In this document: one piece after another, positions 21,915 through 29,263 of the stretch | How the letters are laid out: each line of letters starts with the position of its first letter | Position numbering within the stretch: the stretch's first letter is position 1 | Assembly (NCBI GenBank): GCA_051651645.1 | Contig: JBOFSR010000099.1 | Location: 1 to 30,844 of the forward strand | Reading direction: 5' to 3' | Length of the DNA stretch: 30,844 bases | Source of the DNA: JBOFSR01 sp051651645 | GTDB lineage: Bacteria > Spirochaetota > Spirochaetia > Treponematales > Treponemataceae | Notes under the pieces: model-generated | The model's input: the letters and a program-made list of their open reading frames with translations, nothing else | The model's database searches: none | Told to the model about the DNA's origin: nothing | Position numbers and translations under genes: made by a program

Positions 21915-24431
21915 CTATAATTTGACTTCTTTGATTTTTTCGCAGTATACTTCAAAGGTGTCTCCTAGTGAAAAAAGTTTGCTGTACCACATTAAAAAAT
22001 TATATATAAGGGATTTTTGCGTGTAGGGCTTGTCTTTTAAAAGGGGAAAGCGCTCGGGATGATGCCCTGTTGAAATAATTTTTGAAACCTTAAATCCATA
22101 TTTGCTAAGAATTCTATTTACTTTTTCTGGCTGAAATATTGCATAGTGATCGCTGGGGCTTTTTTTGTAAAAGAGATTTTCATCATTTCGTGCAGAAATT
22201 CCTGAGCCTGACGGCGTTGAAAAGGCAAAAATTCCGCCAACTTCTAGCAATTGAGCAACTTTTTTTAAAACCTCATCTAAGTTTTTGAAATGTTCAATTA
22301 CATACCACATTGTTATGGCGTTAAAACTTTGTATTTGAAATGTTTGCATTGAATTAAAATCTAAAAAATCGCTGCATGTGGCACTCATTCCCAGCTTTGA
22401 GGTAACATATTCGATTGCATCGCTTGAAATATCAATCCCGTGGGGATGCCAGCCGTTATCACTTGCCGCCGATAAAAAAGGCCCATATGCACAACCAATA
22501 TCCAATAAATTGAGTATTTTTTTTCTTTTTTGTTTTTGCATTTGCCAATACAATGCATCAATAGTGGTAATTCTTTTTATTCCCGCTTTTTTTATTGTTG
22601 AAAAATCATCTAAATAGGTTTTTCCGTATTGCTCTTGGTATTCTTCAAAAAAGTAGGATTGCTCATATTGTTTTTCGCTAATTAATGACCATGACAAGTA
22701 AATTAACCCGCAATTATTACAAGTGCGATACGTTTTATTTTTATAGCGCTCGAGAACTTTATCTGGCTGTGATTGCTGATCATTAAAAATACTTTGCAAA
22801 TTTCTTTCACCGAGTGATTGTTTTGTATGTGCTAGTTTTTCAAAACTGTTACGACAGACAGGGCAGGCTAATCGTTTGTTGAGTGAAAGTTTATTCAAAA
22901 AATCATCCAGTGTTTGCGAGCCTTCTACTCTTTTTGCAATTGCGAGCATATCAGGGTGCGTTGGAAAGAGCGTTGCAGAATCGCCTAAAATCATTTTGAG
23001 GGCAAAGGTATTCATTTCTTCACGGAGCAATAGGCGAAACCCATATTTTTCTGCTAAGTCGCAATGGAGCTGGCTTGTTGGTAAAAGGAGTACTGCACAG
23101 TGTGCTGCAACCGCTTCAAAGGCTGTTAGTCCATAATGTGTTATCACTAAATCATACTGATATAAATGTTCTTTCAAGTCATTGATAGGCAGAGAAAATA
23201 AAATATCTTCGTAGGATTTTTGATCTATTTGATCGTATTTAATTTGTGGCAAGATAACCGTAACATCATACTTTAGCTCTGTGCACATTTTTGCAACTTC
23301 TAGCGAAAAATTGGCAGGATCTTCACCACCAACACTAATGAGGATTTTTTTTATTCGCTTTGGTTTTTGCTGCACATTTTTTGGCAGGTCAATAAAATTG
23401 CAGGATTGATAATTTACTTTGCGATCAAATTCAAGAGACGGAATAATGTCTAAAAGATATTCAGCATAATCGGTAAAATTTGAGCCTTCGTCTATGGCAA
23501 TCACGGGTGCACAACTTGCAAAATTTGCTGCCTCACTTTTTGTTAAGGCAAAACTATCGGTAACGATGAGGGCATATTCGTTAGGAAAGGGTAGACGATT
23601 AATAATTTTTTGCGGATTTATCCCTGCAATAATTTGATCAACGCCAACTAAATCGGCGTGTAATGGAATATAAATTTCGCAGTCAATTTTATAGCTAAGT
23701 GCAATACATCGCTGTAAATGTCCTGTGCCGTGTCCTTTTTTTGTTGATGGAACTAAGAGAATTCGCCGTTCAAGTTTTTGGGCTGCAATCAAGATATCAA
23801 TGGCACTTGCAGGACTAATGAGCATTCTTGCAAGTTTTTGAGCTTTTGCGTAGTCGCCTTCGGTGTCAACTGTTGTTCGTAAGGTAGGAAAATTCCATTC
23901 CTCTGGGGCAGGTAAAAAGGTGCAAATAAATTTTTCTTGGTGATTGTACAGAGCAGGGCAAACATGCTCATGCTCAAAAAGTGTGTTGCTCAATTCATAG
24001 GATTGCAAAAGTGAGTGAGCGTTAAAAACTTCAACACCGCTTCCGTGAGGAAGTCCCGTCCATGTAATGTAATCGCATTGTTTTCTTTTATATTGTAGTG
24101 CAAGCTCGTTTGCTGCCTCGTAAAACAAAAAAGGATTGTCTGCCGTTGCTCGAATAACCGTATCGGCTTGAACATGCTTAATTAATGCACAAAATCTATG
24201 TAACACATCGTCATTCGATCCTGCAAAGATTTCAAAGTTGTGAGCTTTTGCAAAAGGAGCAAGCGTTTCTTCCGATTCATAGTCCGTTGCTAAAAAATAG
24301 CGATCGGCTTTTACTAAAGCCATAGAACAAAGCACCCAATCAAGAATGGTAGTCTTTCCTTTTAGGGGTAAAATTGCCTTTTGAGGCAATCGTGTTGAAC
24401 CTAATCGACATTGCACAACCAAAACAGTCAT
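21915..24431 (-). CDS. Three-domain fusion: SpsF-like cytidylyltransferase, PseG-like domain, zinc-ribbon methyltransferase
   Basis: The 838-residue product combines three units. Residues 1 to about 215 are a CMP-sugar transferase of the SpsF/NeuA type (VVQCRLGSTRLPQKAILPL, then VIRATADNPF and TTVDTEGDYAKA). Residues about 225-510 resemble PseG-type sugar-nucleotide hydrolases or GT-B proteins (GTGHLQRCIALS, ILISVGGEDPANFS and a late DLVITHYGLTAFEAVAAH). Residues about 520 to the end hold a zinc-ribbon (C523-x2-C526 and C571-x2-C574) and a class I SAM methyltransferase (LLDIGCAYGPF around 643, HGIDISSDAI, later MWYVIEHFKNLDEVL). Together they suggest activation and methylation of a nonulosonic-acid-like or other CMP-linked sugar. 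The domains are clear; the substrate is inference. Confidence 0.88.
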   Translation of the reverse strand: MTVLVVQCRLGSTRLPQKAILPLKGKTTILDWVLCSMALVKADRYFLATDYESEETLAPFAKAHNFEIFAGSNDDVLHRFCALIKHVQADTVIRATADNPFLFYEAANELALQYKRKQCDYITWTGLPHGSGVEVFNAHSLLQSYELSNTLFEHEHVCPALYNHQEKFICTFLPAPEEWNFPTLRTTVDTEGDYAKAQKLARMLISPASAIDILIAAQKLERRILLVPSTKKGHGTGHLQRCIALSYKIDCEIYIPLHADLVGVDQIIAGINPQKIINRLPFPNEYALIVTDSFALTKSEAANFASCAPVIAIDEGSNFTDYAEYLLDIIPSLEFDRKVNYQSCNFIDLPKNVQQKPKRIKKILISVGGEDPANFSLEVAKMCTELKYDVTVILPQIKYDQIDQKSYEDILFSLPINDLKEHLYQYDLVITHYGLTAFEAVAAHCAVLLLPTSQLHCDLAEKYGFRLLLREEMNTFALKMILGDSATLFPTHPDMLAIAKRVEGSQTLDDFLNKLSLNKRLACPVCRNSFEKLAHTKQSLGERNLQSIFNDQQSQPDKVLERYKNKTYRTCNNCGLIYLSWSLISEKQYEQSYFFEEYQEQYGKTYLDDFSTIKKAGIKRITTIDALYWQMQKQKRKKILNLLDIGCAYGPFLSAASDNGWHPHGIDISSDAIEYVTSKLGMSATCSDFLDFNSMQTFQIQSFNAITMWYVIEHFKNLDEVLKKVAQLLEVGGIFAFSTPSGSGISARNDENLFYKKSPSDHYAIFQPEKVNRILSKYGFKVSKIISTGHHPERFPLLKDKPYTQKSLIYNFLMWYSKLFSLGDTFEVYCEKIKEVKL

Positions 24432-24485
24432 AACTACTTACCTCTCTTTGCTAAAAAGACTGATTTTCCTTTGATAGTATCTCTG

Positions 24486-24502
24486 ATAATCACAGTGATT
24501 AT
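24486..24502. other. 17-bp palindrome across the glycosyltransferase stop codon
   Basis: ATAATCAC, a single central A, and GTGATTAT form a perfect 8+1+8 palindrome that covers the TAA stop of the glycosyltransferase-like gene (24499-24501). As RNA only a short stem with a 5-nt loop is possible, and no T-run follows, so a terminator is doubtful. A dimeric regulator site is another possibility. Confidence 0.35.
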
Positions 24503-25476
24503 TGAGCCTCATTATCCCATGAAGTGATGAGCATTTTTGCATCTTGCACAAATCGATATTTATTCATCTCAATCCAGCGTTTTGCATTGCGAAAATCTTT
24601 TATCGATTCAAAAATTCCGCGTGGTGATGTGTGGATATAGCTAAAAATTTTTTTGTACGGCGTAAAGGCATGGTCGCTATCAAACTGTGTTGCAAGGTTT
24701 TTAAGATAAAATCGCAAGTACGATTCATCGGGCGTTCGCTCTTCGGGATTTATGTCTTCTTCATAGCTTAATCGTAGAAAGGTTGAGATTTTTGTTTGCT
24801 CTCCCCATAAAAATCCGCGAAAGAAAAAATCAAGACATTGCCAATAGGAGCTTTTGATTGTGTAGTCAAAGCCGCCAAGCTGAATAAATTTTTGTCTATT
24901 ATAAATACCCATAAAATCAAACGGATAGAGAGTTTTTACATCATCAAAAAAACAAATTTTTGAGTTGATTTTAAGAAGCCCTTTTTCAACAGTAGGAATC
25001 ATTTCTGTAGGAAAGTTTTGCATTTTTCCATTTGAAAGGAGCGGTGCAATACAAAGAAGCTTTTTCTCAAACATGTAATCAAAGAGTTTAGGCGGGAGCT
25101 GCTTGCCGCTAAGGGAAACATCATTCCATATAACAAAGACATATTCGCTTTCAAGTTCGGCCATTCCCATGTTAATCATATCGCCAATGGTGACGCTTTC
25201 TTTGGGAACCAAAAATTTAACGCTTGGATAACTTCGAATGAGGGTGTCGATATCGTAATTATCTTGCGAGGTTTCAATGGATAAAATCGAGTGAAATCCA
25301 AAGGAGATGAGATTTTCCAGCACTTTTGAGCGATAATTTTTTGCCCCACGATTGAGCAAAAGTATTGAAATCGGCACATCTACTCCATGCGGATTTGATT
25401 CGCCTGCACCAAGAATAATTTGCGGAATCTTTCTTTGATTAAAAATTGAAGGTATAGTATTCATCACAATTCTCAC
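24499..25476 (-). CDS. Glycosyltransferase family 2-like protein (GT-A fold)
   Basis: The 325-residue product shows GT-A-like features: an early SILLLNRGAKNYRSKVLENL strand-helix unit, SILSIETSQDNYDI, then VFVIWNDVSLSG, which resembles the metal-binding Asp motif in altered form (W-N-D), and FDFMGIYNRQKFIQLGGFDYTIKSSYWQCLDFFFR with the GGFD motif typical of GT2 enzymes. The acceptor and donor are unknown. The first codon is GTG 25476, with AAAGGA 4 nt upstream; ATG 25464 is an alternative. Either start overlaps the spiro-SPASM gene (38 or 26 bp), which implies translational coupling and a shared role. Confidence 0.7.
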   Translation of the reverse strand: MRIVMNTIPSIFNQRKIPQIILGAGESNPHGVDVPISILLLNRGAKNYRSKVLENLISFGFHSILSIETSQDNYDIDTLIRSYPSVKFLVPKESVTIGDMINMGMAELESEYVFVIWNDVSLSGKQLPPKLFDYMFEKKLLCIAPLLSNGKMQNFPTEMIPTVEKGLLKINSKICFFDDVKTLYPFDFMGIYNRQKFIQLGGFDYTIKSSYWQCLDFFFRGFLWGEQTKISTFLRLSYEEDINPEERTPDESYLRFYLKNLATQFDSDHAFTPYKKIFSYIHTSPRGIFESIKDFRNAKRWIEMNKYRFVQDAKMLITSWDNEAQ

Positions 25477-26995
25477 ACAATCCTTTATACTTACTGGTTA
25501 AATGCTCTTCAAGTTTAACCGTGATTTTATCCCAAATGGTTTCAAGGCTGTCAGAAAATGCATTGCCGCAGCTTGGTTCTAAAACGTATTCTTTACAAAG
25601 CGGAACCGATCCGTCTATTAAGATATGCATATCGCGTCGTAAATGCCAGCACGGATTGCGCTCAATCGGACGAAGGTCTGCAACTTTTTTGTCAGCAAGC
25701 CCACCGCAAAACCAATTATATTTTTGCACAATCACGTTATCTGTCTTTTCTTTCCATGTGCGATAAAATTGTTCAAGCTGGCACTCATTTTCTTGCAAGC
25801 GTAAAAACTGCGGATAGACGCTTTGGCCAAAGGCTTGAGAAAGAACGTCGTATGCGTTTAGTGCGTCATGGTAGTGATCTGAGCCATGTAATTGCGTGTA
25901 CATTTGGGCGTCAATTGAATCAAGTGAAACAATCCAGTTGATTGTGCCGTATTCATTTTGGCGTTTGGCATTTTTGTCGACTACGGCTTTTATTTTTTGT
26001 ACAAAATCGCTTGTAACCATTTCGCCCGTTGTTTCAATCAAAATTGACAAGTGTGGATATTTTAAGATGATATCGATAAAGTTACAAAAATCAGGATGAT
26101 ACAACGGATCTCCCCAAAGTGAAAGGCAAATGACGGCATCGTGCGAGTAATCGGCAATTTTTGAAATAGTTTTTGTAAATGTTTCTTTTTCCATAAAAAG
26201 AGTGCTTTGGCACGGGGAAATGCCTTTTTTTTCTTGCAAGGCTTGCGGGTAAGGGCAAAAGGTGCATGTTCCCATACATTTTTCAGAAATCTGAATATTA
26301 TAAAAGGCAGGCAAGGTTTTCAACACAGGGGCTGCAAGTTTTTCTGATAACGCAATATCGGCAACGCTCATTGATGGGTTTTCTTTTAAAAGATTGTGCA
26401 TCCGTGTGCAAAGCATAAAATCTCGTCGTGTTTGGCAGGCAAGATTGAGCCGCAAATAGCGGATATCTTGCTCAGCTATGACCGTTTCCACCTCAAAAGA
26501 ATTGATATCTTTTTTAAGCACAGAAAAAATCGAGCCACGATTTACTAGGCTTGTATTGTCTTTGGCAATTTCTGCCAGTAAATTAATTGTGCCGACTGAA
26601 AGCACTTCTGGCGAAAGTCCTCCTGCATAGCCTTCGGCAAAGGTGTATTCAGCTGCGTAATGACAGTGTGTTTCGTATAATGAATTGGTAATTTCTTTGT
26701 TGTAAAAGGGGCAATCCGCCCAACCAAAAACTGCGTATGAGTAGCCTTGTGCTTTTTGAGAAAGTGTTGAAAGCAATTTTGATGTTGTCCACTCATCATC
26801 AGTGCAAAGATCAATGGGAACGGAACTTTCGGGGATTTGAATTGTATCATCTTTGGCAAGAATGATAATTGATTCCACATCTTTTATAGATTGAGCCCAC
26901 TCAACCGCTTTTTGAAAGGCAGATTTACCGTCAAATACCGATTTGAAAGCATATTCAGTTAGAGACGCTGCATATAAAATAGCAAGAGTTTTCAT
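25439..26995 (-). CDS. Spiro-SPASM protein (radical SAM/SPASM with N-terminal nucleotidyltransferase-like domain)
   Basis: The 518-residue product matches my knowledge of the spirochaete-specific 'spiro-SPASM' family. Residues 1 to about 215 resemble a degenerate sugar nucleotidyltransferase (GT-A-like) domain: YAASLTEYAFKSVFDGKSAF, then VFGWADCPFYNKE. The radical SAM core starts at about 230 with C240-x3-C244-x2-C247 (EKCMGTCTFCPYP) and includes LSLWGDPLYHPDF. The C-terminal SPASM region has many cysteines (WFCGG, NPCWHL, VPLCKEY, PSCGN, GLCENC), consistent with auxiliary iron-sulfur clusters. SPASM enzymes modify peptides, proteins or small molecules. Here the neighbours handle sugars, so a glycan or glycoprotein substrate is plausible. 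No one knows the reaction from sequence. Confidence 0.85.
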   Translation of the reverse strand: MKTLAILYAASLTEYAFKSVFDGKSAFQKAVEWAQSIKDVESIIILAKDDTIQIPESSVPIDLCTDDEWTTSKLLSTLSQKAQGYSYAVFGWADCPFYNKEITNSLYETHCHYAAEYTFAEGYAGGLSPEVLSVGTINLLAEIAKDNTSLVNRGSIFSVLKKDINSFEVETVIAEQDIRYLRLNLACQTRRDFMLCTRMHNLLKENPSMSVADIALSEKLAAPVLKTLPAFYNIQISEKCMGTCTFCPYPQALQEKKGISPCQSTLFMEKETFTKTISKIADYSHDAVICLSLWGDPLYHPDFCNFIDIILKYPHLSILIETTGEMVTSDFVQKIKAVVDKNAKRQNEYGTINWIVSLDSIDAQMYTQLHGSDHYHDALNAYDVLSQAFGQSVYPQFLRLQENECQLEQFYRTWKEKTDNVIVQKYNWFCGGLADKKVADLRPIERNPCWHLRRDMHILIDGSVPLCKEYVLEPSCGNAFSDSLETIWDKITVKLEEHLTSKYKGLCENCDEYYTFNF

Positions 26996-27001
26996 AACTC
27001 A

Positions 27002-27029
27002 TTTATCGGCAAGATTTTTTTGAAGTTAA
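27002..27029 (-). promoter_or_regulatory. Possible promoter of the spiro-SPASM cluster
   Basis: On the minus strand TTAACT (27029-27024), a 16-bp spacer and GATAAA (27007-27002) match consensus at 4 of 6 positions each. The -10 ends 6 bp before the ATG at 26995 and there is no Shine-Dalgarno sequence. This is the only promoter-like element seen ahead of the four-gene glycan cluster. Confidence 0.4.
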
Positions 27030-27099
27030 GTAAATTAAAAGTGATAGTGTGTTTTATGAAAATCAGTTTTTTCAGAAAATAGCTTTTTTTTTAGAATTA

Positions 27100-27128
27100 T
27101 TGACAACTGTCGTTAAAATTATTATTAT
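27100..27128 (+). promoter_or_regulatory. Promoter of the TPR-like protein gene
   Basis: A perfect TTGACA (27100-27105) and TATTAT (27123-27128) are 17 bp apart. The -10 ends 6 bp before the ATG at 27135, which places the predicted transcription start at the A of ATG. Confidence 0.75.
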
Positions 27129-27134
27129 ATTTGC

Positions 27135-27857
27135 ATGAAATATTTTTGCATGTGTTTTTTTTTGGTGTTAACGTTTCAAATGTATTCATCTATCTACAAT
27201 AATTTTTTTATAGATTTTGAGGATGCGGTGTATAATCAGACCCATTCAACAGAAGAAATTTTACAGTTTTATGATAAAGCGATGAGTAAATCAAGTGATT
27301 TTGAAAAAGAAGAAGAGCAACTTTCGTATTTGTCTGCCTGTCAAGAATTACTTGGACGCCATTATTTGGTTATAAATGATGAAAAAACCGCTAATGAGGT
27401 TTTTGAAAAAGGTATTAGCTATGCCAATGAATCTTTGAAAGTTAATCCAACTGCCCTTGCGTATTCCATTTATGCACAAAATATTACACAAAATATGAGA
27501 ACAAAATCCGTGAGTTATATTATTTCTAACGGAAAAAAGATGGAAAAAATGATTAAAGAAGCTCTTGAGCTTAGTCCCGAAGCAATTTTACCTCAATACT
27601 TGACGATTTCTCGCTATGTTTTTGCTCCTGCAGCCTTTAACAATCCTAAAAAAGGCTTAGAAATGATAACAACAATTCTTTCTGATGAAACGGCAAATCT
27701 TTCTCAGGCGATGAAGTTTAATATTTGTGAAGCCGGTGCAAAGGCAAATCTTTTGTTAAAAAATAAAACTGAGGCTGAGCGGTATCTTTTACAAGCCAAA
27801 GCAATTTTTCCAAATAATGAAAATATTGCAAAGTTAGAAAAAGAATTTAATAAATAG
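27135..27857 (+). CDS. Exported TPR-like repeat protein
   Basis: The 240-residue product begins with a signal-peptide-like segment (KYFCMCFFLVLTFQMYSS) and continues as an all-helical protein. It has several roughly 34-residue TPR-like helix pairs: one around 75-105 (ANEVFEKGISYANESLKVNP), one around 130-150 (MIKEALELSPEA) and a C-terminal one (AERYLLQAKAIFPNN). TPR proteins mediate protein-protein contacts; this one should act in the periplasm or envelope. Cys5 or Cys7 within the hydrophobic segment do not form a clear lipobox. Its promoter points to a leaderless transcript, with no ribosome-binding site before ATG 27135; Met6 at 27150 is the alternative start. The partner is unknown. Confidence 0.75.
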   Translation: MKYFCMCFFLVLTFQMYSSIYNNFFIDFEDAVYNQTHSTEEILQFYDKAMSKSSDFEKEEEQLSYLSACQELLGRHYLVINDEKTANEVFEKGISYANESLKVNPTALAYSIYAQNITQNMRTKSVSYIISNGKKMEKMIKEALELSPEAILPQYLTISRYVFAPAAFNNPKKGLEMITTILSDETANLSQAMKFNICEAGAKANLLLKNKTEAERYLLQAKAIFPNNENIAKLEKEFNK

Positions 27858-27898
27858 TCTTTTTAATTGAATTATATTGTATAGTCATAAATTATTTT

Positions 27899-27982
27899 AG
27901 TGGGGAGCTGATTAATCGGCTGAGAGGAAACTGTTTGTTTCGACCCTTATACCTGATGTGGATAATGCCAACGGAGGAAATC
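27899..27982 (+). promoter_or_regulatory. TPP riboswitch (THI element)
   Basis: Conserved TPP-aptamer blocks occur in order: GGGG (27902-27905), CTGAGA (27920-27925, pyrimidine-binding arm), ACCCTT (27943-27948), ACCTGAT (27951-27957), TGGATAATGCCA (27959-27970, pyrophosphate-binding arm) and GGAGGAAA (27973-27980). Spacing fits a compact THI element. It lies 55 bp upstream of the cytX-type gene and should lower that gene's expression when thiamine pyrophosphate is plentiful. This is direct sequence recognition plus known biology of the family. Confidence 0.95.
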
Positions 27983-28004
27983 TTTCATAAAATGAAGCAT
28001 TTTA
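27983..28004 (+). promoter_or_regulatory. Possible expression platform of the TPP riboswitch
   Basis: Two small stems share bases and cannot form together: TTTCAT-AAA-ATGAAG (27983-27997) and TAAAATG-AAG-CATTTTA (27988-28004). They lie between the aptamer and the GGAGG at 28027-28031. Neither is a strong terminator, although a T-run occurs at 28016-28024. How ligand binding is transmitted is not clear from sequence. Confidence 0.3.
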
Positions 28005-28037
28005 CTTGGTATTTGAACTTTTTTATGGAGGATTTAT

Positions 28038-29261
28038 ATGTCAAAGTCAAACAATTCGTCACGTTTGATGTCATTTGTGAGCGGCAGCTTTTTGTGGTTT
28101 GGAGCCGCTATTTCAATTGCAGAAATTGCAACAGGGGCGTTGCTTTCCTCGTTGGGGTTTTTGCATGGTTTTTTTGCAATCCTTTTAGGGCATCTTATTG
28201 GTTGTACCTTATTTTTCTTTGCAGGGTTTATTGGTGCCAAAAATAATACCTCCGCTATGGAGAGTGCTCGCTATTCATTTGGAAAATATGGATCAATTCT
28301 TTTTTCTGTCTTAAATATTCTACAACTCATTGGTTGGACTGCTGTTATGATTATTGGTGCCTCTCGCTCTGCTTCTGCTATTTTTAGTCAAAGTAGTTTG
28401 TTCGGATCATCTGTGCTGTGGTCAATTTTTATTGGTCTTTTGATTTGTCTTTGGGTTTTTGCAGGAATTAGTAATGTTGGAAAATTAAATCTTGTTGCGG
28501 TAACTGCACTTTTTGGATTAACGGTTTTGTTAGGCTTTGTCGTTTTTTCTAATACAAGTTCAGAAAAAATTATTACAAAAGAATTACAGGGCGTAATGAG
28601 TTTTTCCATTGCCTTAGAACTTTCCATTGCGATGCCTCTTTCGTGGTTGCCCCTTATTTCTGATTATACAAAAAATACTAAAAAGCCTTTTACCTTTACT
28701 CTTGTAAGTACGCTTTTTTATTTTTTAGGCAGTACTTTTATGTACACAATTGGACTTGGTGCCGCTATTTTTGCAGGAACAGCGGATATTGTTAGTATTC
28801 TTTTGAGTGTAAATCTTGGTACAGTCGCCTTATTAATTGTTATTTTTTCAACGGTAACAACGACTTTTTTAGATGTTCATTCAGCAGGGATGAGCTTTGT
28901 AAATATTTCAAAAAAAATTACGACAAAAAATATTGCACTTATTACATGCTTAATAGGAGTGCTTTTGGCAATTTTTATTCCAATTGATCAGTATGAAAAT
29001 TTTTTGCTCCTCATTGGCTCGGTTTTTGTCCCAATGATTGTTATTTTGATAAGCGATTTTTTTATCTTTAAAAAATCCTCTATGGATACATCAATTAACT
29101 GGCACAATATTATTTTGTGGCTTATCGGTTTTATCATTTATCGCTTCCTTCTACTAATCAACCTGCCCATTGGAAGCACTCTTCCTGTAATGATTATTAC
29201 TTTTATACTCTGCATGATTACGCATAAAATCAATTGGCATAGTGCTTTACAAAGGAATTAA
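28038..29261 (+). CDS. cytX: CytX-type transporter (NCS1 family, probable hydroxymethylpyrimidine uptake)
   Basis: The 407-residue inner-membrane protein has about twelve hydrophobic segments and NCS1/CytX features: an N-terminal SFLWFGAAISIAEIATGALL, a conserved GWTAVMIIGASR stretch, and LSWLPLISDYTK in the middle. CytX proteins are thought to import hydroxymethylpyrimidine, a thiamine precursor, and typically lie under TPP riboswitches, exactly as here. GGAGG 6 nt upstream fixes the start. No thiamine biosynthesis genes are beside it, so this cell may scavenge a precursor, with later steps encoded elsewhere. It ends 2 bp from the convergent helicase stop, with no terminator visible between them. 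Confidence 0.88.
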   Translation: MSKSNNSSRLMSFVSGSFLWFGAAISIAEIATGALLSSLGFLHGFFAILLGHLIGCTLFFFAGFIGAKNNTSAMESARYSFGKYGSILFSVLNILQLIGWTAVMIIGASRSASAIFSQSSLFGSSVLWSIFIGLLICLWVFAGISNVGKLNLVAVTALFGLTVLLGFVVFSNTSSEKIITKELQGVMSFSIALELSIAMPLSWLPLISDYTKNTKKPFTFTLVSTLFYFLGSTFMYTIGLGAAIFAGTADIVSILLSVNLGTVALLIVIFSTVTTTFLDVHSAGMSFVNISKKITTKNIALITCLIGVLLAIFIPIDQYENFLLLIGSVFVPMIVILISDFFIFKKSSMDTSINWHNIILWLIGFIIYRFLLLINLPIGSTLPVMIITFILCMITHKINWHSALQRN

Positions 29262-29263
29262 AA

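Noticed and set aside
27935..28246. Open frame across the riboswitch and start of cytX
   Set aside because: It runs through the conserved aptamer and out of frame with the transporter; it has no recognisable protein features.
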